A stretch of DNA of 64,000 nt. Origin: Streptomyces caeruleatus (lineage in GTDB: Bacteria > Actinomycetota > Actinomycetes > Streptomycetales > Streptomycetaceae). The stretch lies in the NCBI RefSeq assembly GCF_001514235.1, contig NZ_KQ948932.1, positions 81,187 to 145,186 on the forward strand, written 5' to 3'. Position numbers and translations under genes: made by a program. The notes beneath the pieces are model-generated. The model saw only the letters and a program-made list of their open reading frames with translations. It did no database searches and was not told the DNA's origin. Of the stretch, positions 32,401 to 41,367 are shown piece by piece; the first letter of the stretch is position 1; each line of letters begins with the position of its first letter.

Positions 32401-33917
32401 TCGACGAGGCGCAGTTCTTCGACTACCAGATCACCGACTCCCAGGTGACCCAGCTGTACAACAAGGTGCCGGTGAGCAGCGCGCGTCCGGCCAAGCTGGT
32501 CTTCCCGCTGGACGAGACCGCTGAGGCCGTCGCCCTGACCGGCCGCGCCCAGCAGGCCCCGGCCCAGCTCAAGGGCGGCGCCACCGCAGGGGTCGCCGGG
32601 GTCAACAACCGGGCGGTCGAGTTCGACGGCGTCGACGACCACGCGACCACCGGCCGCCCGATCATGGACACCGCGCAGAGCTTCGCGGTCTCCGCCTGGG
32701 TGAAGCTGCCCAAGGACAAGGAGGCCAAGGCGATGACGGCGGTCGCCCAGGCCGGCACCGTCAACCCGGGCTTCGAGCTGTACCACTCCACCGCGCTCGG
32801 CGGCTGGGTCTTCATCCGGGAACAGAGCGACACGGCCGACTCCACGGTCGTCCGCGTCACCGAGTCCGCCTGCCCGGCGAACACCAACTGCGCCGCGGCC
32901 CGGCTCGGCGAGTGGAACCACGTCGTCGCCGTCCAGGACGTCGACGCGGGCAAGATCCTGCTGTACGTCAACGGCGTCCTGGAGGGCACGGCCGCCTTCA
33001 CCACCCCGTGGCTGGCCGTCGGCCAGGTCACCCTCGGCGGCACCCGCAAGGCCGACGGCACCCTGGGCAGCCCGCTCAAGGGCGCCATGGACGACGTACG
33101 CCTCTACGACCGGGCCGTCTCCGACGACGAGGTGAAGCAGCTGTTCAGGCAGCGGCCGCTGGTCAAGAGCCGCTGGAAGTTCGAGACCGCGTCCACCGCC
33201 ACCCCGCCGGTCACCCCGGACGCCGGCCCCGCCGCCGCGGGCCTGAGCCTGCACAACGGCGCAGCGCTCGGCTCCGGCTGGGTCGACGGCGGCCTCACCC
33301 TCGACGGCGTCAACGACTACGCCGCCACCGCGAGCGGCACGGTGCCCCTCGACACCACCGCCAGCTTCACCGTGAGTGCCTTCGCACAGGCCTCGGCCCG
33401 GCCCACCGGCCAGGTCGCCCTGCTCAGCGCGCCCGGCACGAACAAGGACGCCTTCTCCGTCCGCTACATCCCGAGCAGCACTCCGGACACCAACGGCGGC
33501 CGCTGGCGGATCACCACCGCCGACGCCGACAAGACCGACGCCACGTCGGCCGAGGTGGAGAACGGGCAGTTCTACGGCCCCGAGGACTGGACCCATCTGG
33601 CGCTGGTCTACGACGGGTTCGCGCACGAGCTGCGGCTGTACGTCAACGGCGAGCTGGAGGAGGTCGCCTGCCAGGACGCCGACGACGACGGCGAGCCCGA
33701 CGTCAGCGGCTGCGCCGAGCAGGTGTCGTACGCCGAGAACGTGCTCACCTTCAAGGCCGTCCAGTCGCTGCAGCTCGGCCGCGACCGGGCCGGCGCCTAC
33801 TTCCCCGGCTCCCTCTCGGACGTCTGGACCTTCCAGGGCGCCCTCGACGACGCACAGATCGGGCACCTGTCGCTCGGTATGCCGGGCACGGCCACCACCG
33901 TGCCGGGTCACAGCTGA
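29487..33917 (+). CDS. large secreted protein with three LamG-like domains
   Basis: 1,476 residues from GTG 29487, preceded by GGGGAGGGG (TTG 29454 is an alternative). After a signal segment (SVAFVATGVGIAVTVGLLPS) comes an acidic linker with a duplicated AVADTEAEAFADTEAEAFA unit, then a wall-protein-like region with VYPVFIDPQWYTPKATSWT and a DNRLRE-like block to about residue 540. A beta-sandwich stretch follows. Three LamG/concanavalin-like domains lie at about 771-984, 1001-1218 and 1228-1468 (each with LDGxxDYA and LYVNG motifs). It is immediately upstream of the RHS toxin gene (28-base gap), so the two are probably one operon. LamG domains often bind glycans. Confidence 0.85.
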   Translation: MTVRRARGRRGSGRSVAFVATGVGIAVTVGLLPSSWGGPQAAAVTRAVSGQSSDAGEAAVADTEAEAFADTEAEAFARAARLGRNVEILALRGESTDVFATPDGDLESREYLRPVRTRIDGAWRAIDTDLAAVTGGAGKGMVAPKAASVGLAFSGGGAGPLVRLERAGRTLELSWPGTVPAPRLDGDTATYPDILPDVDLRLAARPEGFTQLLVVKSAEAAGSGELAELRLRLGTEGLVTRETANGGLAAVDEGSGGVVFEAPRPVMWDSSTQEPQPSSDTRAGTGVQPASFSAAEADDSTAAGDITQAAGGTDASGAEPTAADAGRVEPIGVDLPAGGDELVLTPDKELLTGSDTVYPVFIDPQWYTPKATSWTMASRYWASSPQWKFNGDSDAGLGFCGWSYCQPQDVKRLFYQIPTTKFAGRSILSAEFVVRNTWSSSCEAREVQLWRTKAINSSTTWNTQDDSGFWIDHLRSRSFAYGYDGCAAADAEFDVKDAVAMAAAKKWPQITFGMRASASGEGDRYSWKRFSDDAFLRVRYNRPPPRISTSQLTMDPGGTCEPNDTRVRVRSRATVRANNVSDPDKDRIQVQFRALWDNGDGWKQHWISAKSTDKASGSDFSIQLPTTIPQNKTVGWQARAWDGGQWSAWSSQNAHSCHFVYDTTVPVGPSIASSQYPASDPADPNDPWWDGVGRYGTFTIDTSSGDVTKYWFGVNGSPTSAHTLTTSGGGAKTMKFMPTKPGVNFITAKAFDAAGNGSETRTYYFRVRSGQPDRLSWQMDESTGATEVTGSGGEWPAQLYAGAKPGAEGVSGNGLELDGTDDYAASDSPVLNTAKSFAVSVWAKLPADPTGAPVAVAQAGSSTSGYEIYYSTALGGWVFLRHTTDASGTGVARAVQPACASGDTACQSARVNTWTHLVAAFNYPSQQLKLYVNGALVATAPYTTTPWDARGRTILGAASHYGTVEGFFKGSLDEAQFFDYQITDSQVTQLYNKVPVSSARPAKLVFPLDETAEAVALTGRAQQAPAQLKGGATAGVAGVNNRAVEFDGVDDHATTGRPIMDTAQSFAVSAWVKLPKDKEAKAMTAVAQAGTVNPGFELYHSTALGGWVFIREQSDTADSTVVRVTESACPANTNCAAARLGEWNHVVAVQDVDAGKILLYVNGVLEGTAAFTTPWLAVGQVTLGGTRKADGTLGSPLKGAMDDVRLYDRAVSDDEVKQLFRQRPLVKSRWKFETASTATPPVTPDAGPAAAGLSLHNGAALGSGWVDGGLTLDGVNDYAATASGTVPLDTTASFTVSAFAQASARPTGQVALLSAPGTNKDAFSVRYIPSSTPDTNGGRWRITTADADKTDATSAEVENGQFYGPEDWTHLALVYDGFAHELRLYVNGELEEVACQDADDDGEPDVSGCAEQVSYAENVLTFKAVQSLQLGRDRAGAYFPGSLSDVWTFQGALDDAQIGHLSLGMPGTATTVPGHS

Positions 33918-33945
33918 TCGCCCACTCCGGGACCGAAGGACGAGG

Positions 33946-36900
33946 ATGAACGGTAGATTCCGCACGCCTGCGCGTGCCCTGCGCCGCCGTGTCGCCCTGG
34001 CCTCGGCGGCGGTCATGGTCGGCACGCTGCTCCAGGCTGTGGCCCAGCCCGCGAGCGTCGCCGCCGACCGCGGCACCGGCCGCCCCGGCCTGCCCGGGTC
34101 GGAACAGCCGGTCGAGGTCACGCCGGTCAAGGTCACACCGCGGCCGGTGACGAAGGGGCCCCGTACCCCGAAGGAGAAGCCGAGGGCGAGCTGGCCCGAG
34201 GCGGGTTCGGCGACAGTGGAGTTGGCCGGGGGCGGCCCCTCGGGTGTCGTACGGGCGAAGGGGCTGCCACTCGCGGTCGGCGGTACCCAGCGGGCCAACG
34301 GGGCACAGGGACTCAGAGGGGCTCGGGGAACTCAAGGCGAGGTCAAGGCCCGGCTGTTCGACCGTGCGGCGGCCCGTCGGGCGGGCACGGGCGGGCTGCT
34401 GTTCAGCCTCCAGTCCGGCCGGAAGCAGTCGGTCCGCACGCGCGTCGACTACGCGTCCTTCGCCGGGGCCTTCGGCGGCGGATACGCCGACCGCATGCGC
34501 CTCGTCGAGCTGCCCGCCTGCGCGCTGACCACCCCGGACCGGGCCGGGTGCCGTACCGCCAAGCCGATCGAGACCGTCAACGACACCGAGCGGCAGACCC
34601 TCACCGCGCCGAAGGTCGCCCTGAGCGGCTCCGGCGCCACCGTCCTCGCGGCCGTCGCCGACGAGGCGGGCATGGGCGGCGACTACAAGGCGACCCCGCT
34701 GTCGCCGTCCGCGCAGTGGAGCACGAACCTCAACACCGGTGACTTCTCCTGGTCGTACCAGATGGGTGTGCCGGACGTGCCGGGCGGGCTGACGCCGAGC
34801 GTCGGCATGTCCTACTCCTCCGGTTCGATCGACGGGCGCACCGGCAACACCAACAACCAGGGCTCCTGGCTCGGTGACGGCTTCGACCTGTGGCCCGGGT
34901 TCATCGAGCGCCGCTACAAGTCCTGCGGCGCCGACGACGGGGTGGAGAACGCGGACGGCGGCAAGCCCGGAGACCTGTGCTGGGCCTACGACAACGCGTT
35001 CATCTCCTTCAACGGCAAGGGCGGCGAGCTGGTTCCCGACGGCACCGACGCCTTCCGGCTGAAGAACGACGACGGCACCAAGGTCCAGCGGATCCACGGC
35101 ACCGCCTCCGACGTGCGGTCCAACGGCGCCCGCGACGACGAGTACTGGAAGGTCACCACCCCGGACGGCGTCCAGTACTACTTCGGCTACAACCGGCTGC
35201 CCGGCTGGGCGAGCGGCGACGAGACCACCGACTCCGCCTGGACGGCCCCCGTCTTCGGCGACGACACGGGCGAGCCCTGCCACGCCTCGACCTTCGCGAG
35301 CTCCTCCTGCGACCAGGGCTGGCGCTGGAACCTCGACTACGTCGTCGACCCGCACGGCAACGCCCTCGCGTACTACTACGACAAGGAGTGGAACTCCTAC
35401 GGCCGCAACCTCAAGGACACCGACGACACCCGCTATGTGCGCGGCGGTTTCCTCGACCGGATCGAGTACGGCCTGCGCAAAACCTCGATGTACTCGGCGC
35501 AGCCGCTCGCCAAGGTCGACTTCACCAGCGGCGAGCGGTGCCTCCCGGACGCCGACACCACCTGCACCGACATCGGCAAGGACGCCTTCTCCTGGTACGA
35601 CACCCCCTGGGACCTGAACTGCGACGAGGGCGCCACCTGCGACCAGGGCCGGCTGTCCCCGGTGTTCTTCACCCGCAAGCGGCTCACCTCGGTCAAGACA
35701 CAGGTGCTGAAGTCCGGCGCCTACACGGACGTCGACTCCTGGAAACTGACCCACCGCTGGGGCATGGCCGACACCGACTACCAGCTGCTGCTGGAGTCCG
35801 TGCAGCGCACCGGCCACAGCGCGAGCCCGGCCGTCACCCTGCCGAAGACGTCCTTCTCCTACGTCCAGCTCGCCAACCGGCTCGACCGGACCGGTGACGG
35901 CTTCGCCCCGTTCGTCAAGGAGCGCCTGGCCACCGTCGCCGACGAGGCGGGCGGACAGATCGACGTCGGCTATTCGGCGCCCGTCTGCTCCTTCGACGCC
36001 CTGCCGACGCCGCAGACCAACACCACGCGCTGCTTCCCGCAGTACATCGGCGGCAGCGCGACGGACGACCCGGACCTGCACTGGTTCAACAAGTACGTCA
36101 CCTCCGCGGTCACCCTCACCGACCGCACCGGCGGCGCGCCCGACCAGGTCACCGCGTACGAGTACCTGGACGGCGCGGCCTGGCACTACGACGACGATGA
36201 CGGGCTGACCAAGGAGAAGGAGAAGACCTGGTCGCAGTGGCGGGGCTACGGCCACGTCCGGGTGCGGACCGGTGGTCAGGGCGGCGCGGCCGCGATGCGC
36301 TCGCAGAGCGACAGCTACTTCCTGCGCGGCATGCACGGCGACCGCGAGACGCCGGGCGGCGGCACGAAGAGCGTCAGCGTCCCGCTGGGCGCGGGCGAGG
36401 GCGACGCGATCGGCGACCACGAGTCGGCGGCCGGCTTCGAGTACCGGACGGTCGACTTCTCCGGCCCCGGCGGCTCGGTGCTGTCCAAGACCGTCCGCCG
36501 GCCCTGGCACCACGAGACCGCGAAGCGGGTCCGCGACTGGGGCACGATCACGGCCAACCTCACGGGCACGGCCGAGAGCAGGACCTGGACGTCGCTGGAC
36601 GGCGGGGCGGGCGACCGATGGCGCACGACCACGACCGCGAACTCCTTCGACACGACGGCCGGCCGGATCACCCGGACCGACGACCGCGGTGACGACGCCA
36701 CCAGCGCCGACGACAAGTGCACCCGCACGTCCTACCCGGCGTCCGGCGCGATCCTCACCCTGCCGTCCCGCGCCGAGACGGTCGCCAAGGCCTGCGACGC
36801 CACCACCGACCGCGCCAAGGACGTCATCTCCGACGTCCGCACCGCCTACGACGGCCTCGGCTACGACGCCGCCCCCACCCAGGGCGACGCCACGCGCACC

Positions 36901-39900
36901 GCGATGCTCAAGTCCCACGACGGCACCACGGCCACCTACACGGAGACCGGCGCCGGCTACGACACCTACGGCCGCAAGCTCACCGCCAACGACCTGAGCG
37001 GCACGGTGACGGTCAAGTCCGGCACGCTCACGCGGACCGCGCGCGACGACGGCCGCACCACCACAACCGCGTACACCCCGACGACCGGCTTCCCGGCCTC
37101 GGCCAAGGTCACCACCCCGCCGGTCACCCCGGGCGACAGCACCACCGCGCAGTCCACGACCACGACCAACGACCCGGCACGCGGCGTACCGCTGACGGTC
37201 ACCGACACCAACGGCAAGGTCACCGACTTCGCCTACGACGCGCTGGGCCGCAAGACCAAGGTGTGGCTCGCCGACCGGCACACGGGCGACGTCCCGACGT
37301 ACGAGTACACCTACACGGTCACCGAGGGCCGGCCGGTCGTCGTCGGGACGAAGAGCATCGGCAACAACGGCGCCCAGATCAGCGCGTACGTCCTCTACGA
37401 CGGCTTCCTGCGCCCCCGCCAGACCCAGGACCCCGGGCCCGACGGCGGACGGCTGCTCACCGACACCTTCTACGACGAACGCGGCCTGACGGCGAAGGAG
37501 TTCCTCTCCTACTACGACACGGCCAGGCCCACCACGACGCTGGTCGCACCGCAGGACGCGCTGGACGTCGAGACCCAGAACCGGTACGCGTACGACGGCC
37601 TGGGCCGGCAGACCGAGTTCCGGCAGATCGCGGGCAACGGCGACGGCGGCACGGTCCTCAACACGACGCGGACGATCTACGGCGGCGACCGCACGACGGT
37701 CGTCCCGCCGGTCGGCGGCACCGCCACCACCACCCTGACGGACGCCCGCGGTCAGACCACCGAGCTGCGCCAGCACCACACGCGGGCCGCCGAAGCGGCG
37801 TACGACACCACGAAGTACGGCTTCTCGCCGAGCGGCAACCTGACGAAGGTCACCGACGCGGCGGGCAACGAGTGGAGCTACCAGTACGACCTGCTCGGCC
37901 ACATGGGCCGGTCCGAGGACCCGGACAAGGGCACGGTGGAGTACTTCTACGACGACCGGGGCCTGCTGAAGTCCACCCTCGACGCCCGGAACAACACGCT
38001 CGCCTACGGCTACGACGGCATCGGGCGCAAGACCGAGACGCGGTCCGGGTCCGCGACGGGCGCCCTGCGCGCCAAGTGGACGTACGACACGGTCAGCGGG
38101 GCGAAGGGCTACCTCGCCGAGTCGACCCGGTACGTCGACGGGCAGGCCTACACCTCGAAGGTCGTGGCCTACGACCGGCTCTACCGGCCGCTGCGCACCT
38201 CCGTGACCATCCCGGCCACCGAGGCGAACAACGGCCTGAGCGGCACCTACCTGTCGACCACCTCGTACGACGTGTCCGGCCTGGTCGCCGGCGTGGGCCT
38301 GCCCAAGGCCGGCTCGCTGGCCGCGTCCTCCGTGGTCTACGCGTACGAGGACGACACACTGCGGCCGATCACCGTGGACGGCCGCGAGGGCATCCGCTCC
38401 TCGGTGCGCTACAGCCTCACGGGCAAGCCGCTGCAGTACGAACTGTCCAACGCGGGCGGCAGGAAGGCCTGGGTCACCAACGAGTACGAGCCGGGCACCC
38501 AGCGCCTGTCGTACACCCGCGTCGACCGCCAGGACGTCGCCGGCGTCGACCAGGCGTCCACGTTCCGCTACGACGAGGCCGGCAACGTCCTGTCCGTCTC
38601 GGACACCTCACGCGCCGGCACGGACACCCAGTGCTTCGGCTACGACCATCTGCGCCGCATGACGCAGGCGTGGACCCAGCCGACGGCCGCCTGTGCCCCG
38701 GCGCCCACGGCGTCCGTGCTCGGCGGACCGGCGCCGTACTGGCAGTCGTACACCTACGACAAGATCGGCAACCGGCGTACCGAGGTCCAGCACGATGTCA
38801 CGGGTGACACGGCCAAGGACGTCAGGAGCACCTACGACTATCCGGTGCCGGGTGCCGGGGTGGTCCGCCCGCACGCCCTGAAGGCGGTCACCCGCACCGG
38901 CGGCGGTGTCACGGCGGGCGACAGCTTCACCTACGACGCCACGGGCAACACGGACGTCCGCACCCTGGGCAGCGGCACCACCCAGGACCTGGACTACGAC
39001 GCCGAGGGCCGGCTGACGAAGGTGACCGAGCCCGTGGAGGGCGGCTCGCCGAAGGTCACCGAGTACGTCTACGACGCCGACGGCAACCGGCTCGTCGGCC
39101 GCACCCCGACCGAGACCACCCTCTACCTGGGCAGCACCGAGATCACGGTCGCCAAGGGCACGACGGCCCCGAAGGCCACCCGCTACATCGACGTCGGCGG
39201 CGGCCACACGGCGGTCCAGTCCGACGACGGCAAGGTCTCCTTCACCACCGCCGACCACCAGGGCACCGCACTGCTGGCCATCGACGCGGCGACACAGCAG
39301 CTCAGCCACCGCCGGGTGCTGCCCTTCGGCGGCGACCGCGGCACCGCGCCCGCCTCCTGGCCCGGCACGAAGGGCTTCGTCGGCGGAACGCGGGACACGG
39401 CCACGGGGCTGACCCACCTGGGCGCCCGCGAGTACGACCCGGCGACGGGCCGCTTCCTCTCGGTCGACCCGGTGCTGGACCTGACCGACCCGCAGCAGAT
39501 CAACGGCTACGCCTACAGCGACAACAACCCGGTGACGTTCTCCGACCCGACCGGCCTGTGGTGCGACAGCTGCAACGACGGCAAGGGCTGGCCCACCGTC
39601 GACGGCTACGAGGACGACGAGCCCTCGAAGGGCCACACGGGCAGCGGCGGCACCGGCAACGGCAACGGCGGGAACAGCCAGTCGCCCTCCCAGACCGTCA
39701 ACGTCACACAGAAGGACGACGAGGTCTGGATCGAGGACGTCAGGGTGCCCAGCGCCATCGAGCTGGAGTACATGTTCCCGCTCGTCGCCGAGAACGAGCG
39801 CGTCGAGAAGTGGGCCAAGCGCAAGTGCTTCGCCCAGGACGGCAACACGGCCTCGTTCTGCGGCGCCGCCGAGGCGCTCGGGCTGCTCAACTACGAGCAG

Positions 39901-40836
39901 ACCCTGTTCGACAAGGTCGTGGTCGCCCTCGTCGCCCCGGACTTCGACGCCTGGAAGAGCTGCCTGGGCGGCGACAGCGTCAAGGCCTGCGGCTCGGCGG
40001 CGCTGGATCTGCCGTGGGCGCGGGTGCTCAAGGGGGTGAAGGTCCTCAGGGCGTCCGACGAACTCGCGGACGCGGGCAAGGTCGCCGAGAAGTGCAACAG
40101 CTTCGTCCCGGGCACCGAGGTCCTCATGGCGGACGGCACCACGAAGCCCATCGAGGACGTCCGGATCGGCGACGAGATCCTCGCGACGGATCCGGAGACC
40201 GGCCGTACCACGGTCAAGGAGGTCACCGCCGAGATCATCGGCGAGGGTCTCAAGGACCTCGTGGACATCACGCTCACGGTCGACGGCCGGGCAGTCCACG
40301 TGACGGCCACGGCAGGCCACCCGTTCTGGGTCCCGGGGCTCGCCGACTGGATCGACGCCGGTGACCTGAAGGCCGGCCAGGACCTGCGCACCGCCGCCGG
40401 GAACAGCGTCCGGATCACCGCGGTCCGGCACGGCAAGCGGTTCGCGGCCGTGCGCAACCTCACCGTCGCCGATCTCCACACGTACTATGTGCTGGCGGGC
40501 GACACCCCGGTCCTCGTGCACAACACCAGCTGCACGAAGCCGGTGAACCTTCCGAGTTGGCGGAAGGTGAGCATCGACATGGAGCACGTTCTCGATCGGC
40601 ACACCGCCGCCGGAAAGACCTACAAGCAGAGCGGGATCAAGACCAAGTTCCCGGACTACATGTCGGCCGGAGAAATCGAGAAGACCATCAAGCAGGCCTA
40701 CCGCTCCGCTTCGACGGCCGGACCCTCGCAGGGTGCGCGCGTGTTCCTCCGGGGCCGGGCGAACGGCCTCGACATCGAGATGTGGGTGAACCGGGAGACC
40801 CGCACGGTGGAAACTGCGTACCCGGTATGGCGGTGA
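33946..40836 (+). CDS. secreted RHS-repeat polymorphic toxin with Hint and EndoU-like C-terminus
   Basis: 2,296 residues from ATG 33946 with GAGG just before. The signal peptide is VALASAAVMVGTLLQAVAQP. The middle carries many YD repeats (YDALGRKTKVW, YDGLGRQTEF, YDLLGHMGRS, YDGIGRKTETR). The RHS core box is at about residues 1788-1872 (HLGAREYDPATGRFLSVDPV, NGYAYSDNNPVTFSDPTGLW). A Hint autoprocessing domain runs from Cys in EKCNSFVPGTEVLMADG (base 40093) to VLVHN (40524). The last roughly 95 residues (MEHVLDRHTAAGKTYKQSG, then IKTKFPDYMSAGEIEKTIKQ and ETAYPVW) resemble bacterial EndoU-type RNases. The immunity candidate starts three bases after the stop. The toxin class is inferred. Confidence 0.88.
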   Translation: MNGRFRTPARALRRRVALASAAVMVGTLLQAVAQPASVAADRGTGRPGLPGSEQPVEVTPVKVTPRPVTKGPRTPKEKPRASWPEAGSATVELAGGGPSGVVRAKGLPLAVGGTQRANGAQGLRGARGTQGEVKARLFDRAAARRAGTGGLLFSLQSGRKQSVRTRVDYASFAGAFGGGYADRMRLVELPACALTTPDRAGCRTAKPIETVNDTERQTLTAPKVALSGSGATVLAAVADEAGMGGDYKATPLSPSAQWSTNLNTGDFSWSYQMGVPDVPGGLTPSVGMSYSSGSIDGRTGNTNNQGSWLGDGFDLWPGFIERRYKSCGADDGVENADGGKPGDLCWAYDNAFISFNGKGGELVPDGTDAFRLKNDDGTKVQRIHGTASDVRSNGARDDEYWKVTTPDGVQYYFGYNRLPGWASGDETTDSAWTAPVFGDDTGEPCHASTFASSSCDQGWRWNLDYVVDPHGNALAYYYDKEWNSYGRNLKDTDDTRYVRGGFLDRIEYGLRKTSMYSAQPLAKVDFTSGERCLPDADTTCTDIGKDAFSWYDTPWDLNCDEGATCDQGRLSPVFFTRKRLTSVKTQVLKSGAYTDVDSWKLTHRWGMADTDYQLLLESVQRTGHSASPAVTLPKTSFSYVQLANRLDRTGDGFAPFVKERLATVADEAGGQIDVGYSAPVCSFDALPTPQTNTTRCFPQYIGGSATDDPDLHWFNKYVTSAVTLTDRTGGAPDQVTAYEYLDGAAWHYDDDDGLTKEKEKTWSQWRGYGHVRVRTGGQGGAAAMRSQSDSYFLRGMHGDRETPGGGTKSVSVPLGAGEGDAIGDHESAAGFEYRTVDFSGPGGSVLSKTVRRPWHHETAKRVRDWGTITANLTGTAESRTWTSLDGGAGDRWRTTTTANSFDTTAGRITRTDDRGDDATSADDKCTRTSYPASGAILTLPSRAETVAKACDATTDRAKDVISDVRTAYDGLGYDAAPTQGDATRTAMLKSHDGTTATYTETGAGYDTYGRKLTANDLSGTVTVKSGTLTRTARDDGRTTTTAYTPTTGFPASAKVTTPPVTPGDSTTAQSTTTTNDPARGVPLTVTDTNGKVTDFAYDALGRKTKVWLADRHTGDVPTYEYTYTVTEGRPVVVGTKSIGNNGAQISAYVLYDGFLRPRQTQDPGPDGGRLLTDTFYDERGLTAKEFLSYYDTARPTTTLVAPQDALDVETQNRYAYDGLGRQTEFRQIAGNGDGGTVLNTTRTIYGGDRTTVVPPVGGTATTTLTDARGQTTELRQHHTRAAEAAYDTTKYGFSPSGNLTKVTDAAGNEWSYQYDLLGHMGRSEDPDKGTVEYFYDDRGLLKSTLDARNNTLAYGYDGIGRKTETRSGSATGALRAKWTYDTVSGAKGYLAESTRYVDGQAYTSKVVAYDRLYRPLRTSVTIPATEANNGLSGTYLSTTSYDVSGLVAGVGLPKAGSLAASSVVYAYEDDTLRPITVDGREGIRSSVRYSLTGKPLQYELSNAGGRKAWVTNEYEPGTQRLSYTRVDRQDVAGVDQASTFRYDEAGNVLSVSDTSRAGTDTQCFGYDHLRRMTQAWTQPTAACAPAPTASVLGGPAPYWQSYTYDKIGNRRTEVQHDVTGDTAKDVRSTYDYPVPGAGVVRPHALKAVTRTGGGVTAGDSFTYDATGNTDVRTLGSGTTQDLDYDAEGRLTKVTEPVEGGSPKVTEYVYDADGNRLVGRTPTETTLYLGSTEITVAKGTTAPKATRYIDVGGGHTAVQSDDGKVSFTTADHQGTALLAIDAATQQLSHRRVLPFGGDRGTAPASWPGTKGFVGGTRDTATGLTHLGAREYDPATGRFLSVDPVLDLTDPQQINGYAYSDNNPVTFSDPTGLWCDSCNDGKGWPTVDGYEDDEPSKGHTGSGGTGNGNGGNSQSPSQTVNVTQKDDEVWIEDVRVPSAIELEYMFPLVAENERVEKWAKRKCFAQDGNTASFCGAAEALGLLNYEQTLFDKVVVALVAPDFDAWKSCLGGDSVKACGSAALDLPWARVLKGVKVLRASDELADAGKVAEKCNSFVPGTEVLMADGTTKPIEDVRIGDEILATDPETGRTTVKEVTAEIIGEGLKDLVDITLTVDGRAVHVTATAGHPFWVPGLADWIDAGDLKAGQDLRTAAGNSVRITAVRHGKRFAAVRNLTVADLHTYYVLAGDTPVLVHNTSCTKPVNLPSWRKVSIDMEHVLDRHTAAGKTYKQSGIKTKFPDYMSAGEIEKTIKQAYRSASTAGPSQGARVFLRGRANGLDIEMWVNRETRTVETAYPVWR

Positions 40837-40839
40837 GGG

Positions 40840-41259
40840 ATGTCCTTCGAGGTGCGGTTCGACGCCGGATCGCTCGAGCAGGCCAGGTCGGGTGCGATCT
40901 GGGGAGGTGTCTGGGTCGAACTCTCGGGCGTCGCCTTTCCGGAGTCCGGCTGGAACGACATGCCGGTGGCGTTCGTCGTCGAGTTCCTCGACGCGGTCCA
41001 GGACGTCCGCGCGGCATCCGGCAGACGCAGGACGGTGCGGTTCTTCGACGGGCCCTACTGGGTCGACCTGACGAACCGCGACGGCGAATCGATCGAACTG
41101 TCCGTCAACGCGGCCGTCCCGGGCGGCACGGCGGTCGCCTCGGCCGAGGAACTGCTGCGGTCCCTGAACGCCGTCGGTGACGCCCTTCTCGAAGCGTGCC
41201 GGGCGCACGGCTGGGGCGACCAGCCCGACTTCAGGAGGCTCCAAGCGCTGCGCGCCTGA
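40840..41259 (+). CDS. candidate immunity protein to the RHS toxin
   Basis: 139 residues from ATG 40840, three bases after the RHS stop. No signal peptide, so it would be cytoplasmic, acidic and compact (VRFDAGSLEQARSGAIWGGV, FFDGPYWVDLTNRDGESIEL, DALLEACRAHGWGD). I do not recognise the family. Position directly after a polymorphic toxin, small size and lack of enzyme motifs are the reasons for the immunity call. The stop codon lies in the first of three tandem 13-bp units. Confidence 0.7.
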   Translation: MSFEVRFDAGSLEQARSGAIWGGVWVELSGVAFPESGWNDMPVAFVVEFLDAVQDVRAASGRRRTVRFFDGPYWVDLTNRDGESIELSVNAAVPGGTAVASAEELLRSLNAVGDALLEACRAHGWGDQPDFRRLQALRA

Positions 41260-41296
41260 ATCCGGAGCCCGAATCCGGAGCCCGAATCCGGAGCCT
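41258..41296 (+). repeat. three tandem 13-bp units after the immunity gene
   Basis: GAATCCGGAGCCC is repeated three times (41258-41270, 41271-41283, 41284-41296; the last ends in CCT). The first unit contains part of the immunity gene stop codon TGA. Confidence 0.8.
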
Positions 41297-41315
41297 GAAG
41301 CCGAAGCGTGAGTCC

Positions 41316-41345
41316 GAGGCCCACCAGCCGGTGCTGGTGGGCCTC
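41316..41345. terminator. bidirectional hairpin terminator between toxin locus and GH3 gene
   Basis: GAGGCCCACCAGC (41316-41328) pairs perfectly with GCTGGTGGGCCTC (41333-41345) around CGGT. It stands between convergent genes and can serve both strands. Confidence 0.8.
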
Positions 41346-41367
41346 CCCCCGTCCCGGGGCGCGGGCG

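Noticed and set aside
33376..33945. Extended N-terminus of the RHS protein
   Set aside because: Upstream in-frame codons lie inside the LamG gene; ATG 33946 has a ribosome site and begins a signal peptide.
30636..37902. Two minus-strand open frames of over 1,200 codons opposite the LamG and RHS genes
   Set aside because: Composition is dominated by Gly/Val/Arg/Ala with no motif; they mirror third-position GC bias of the plus-strand genes.
41258..41296. Three regularly spaced repeats as a CRISPR fragment
   Set aside because: Units are adjacent 13-mers without spacers and there are no cas genes.
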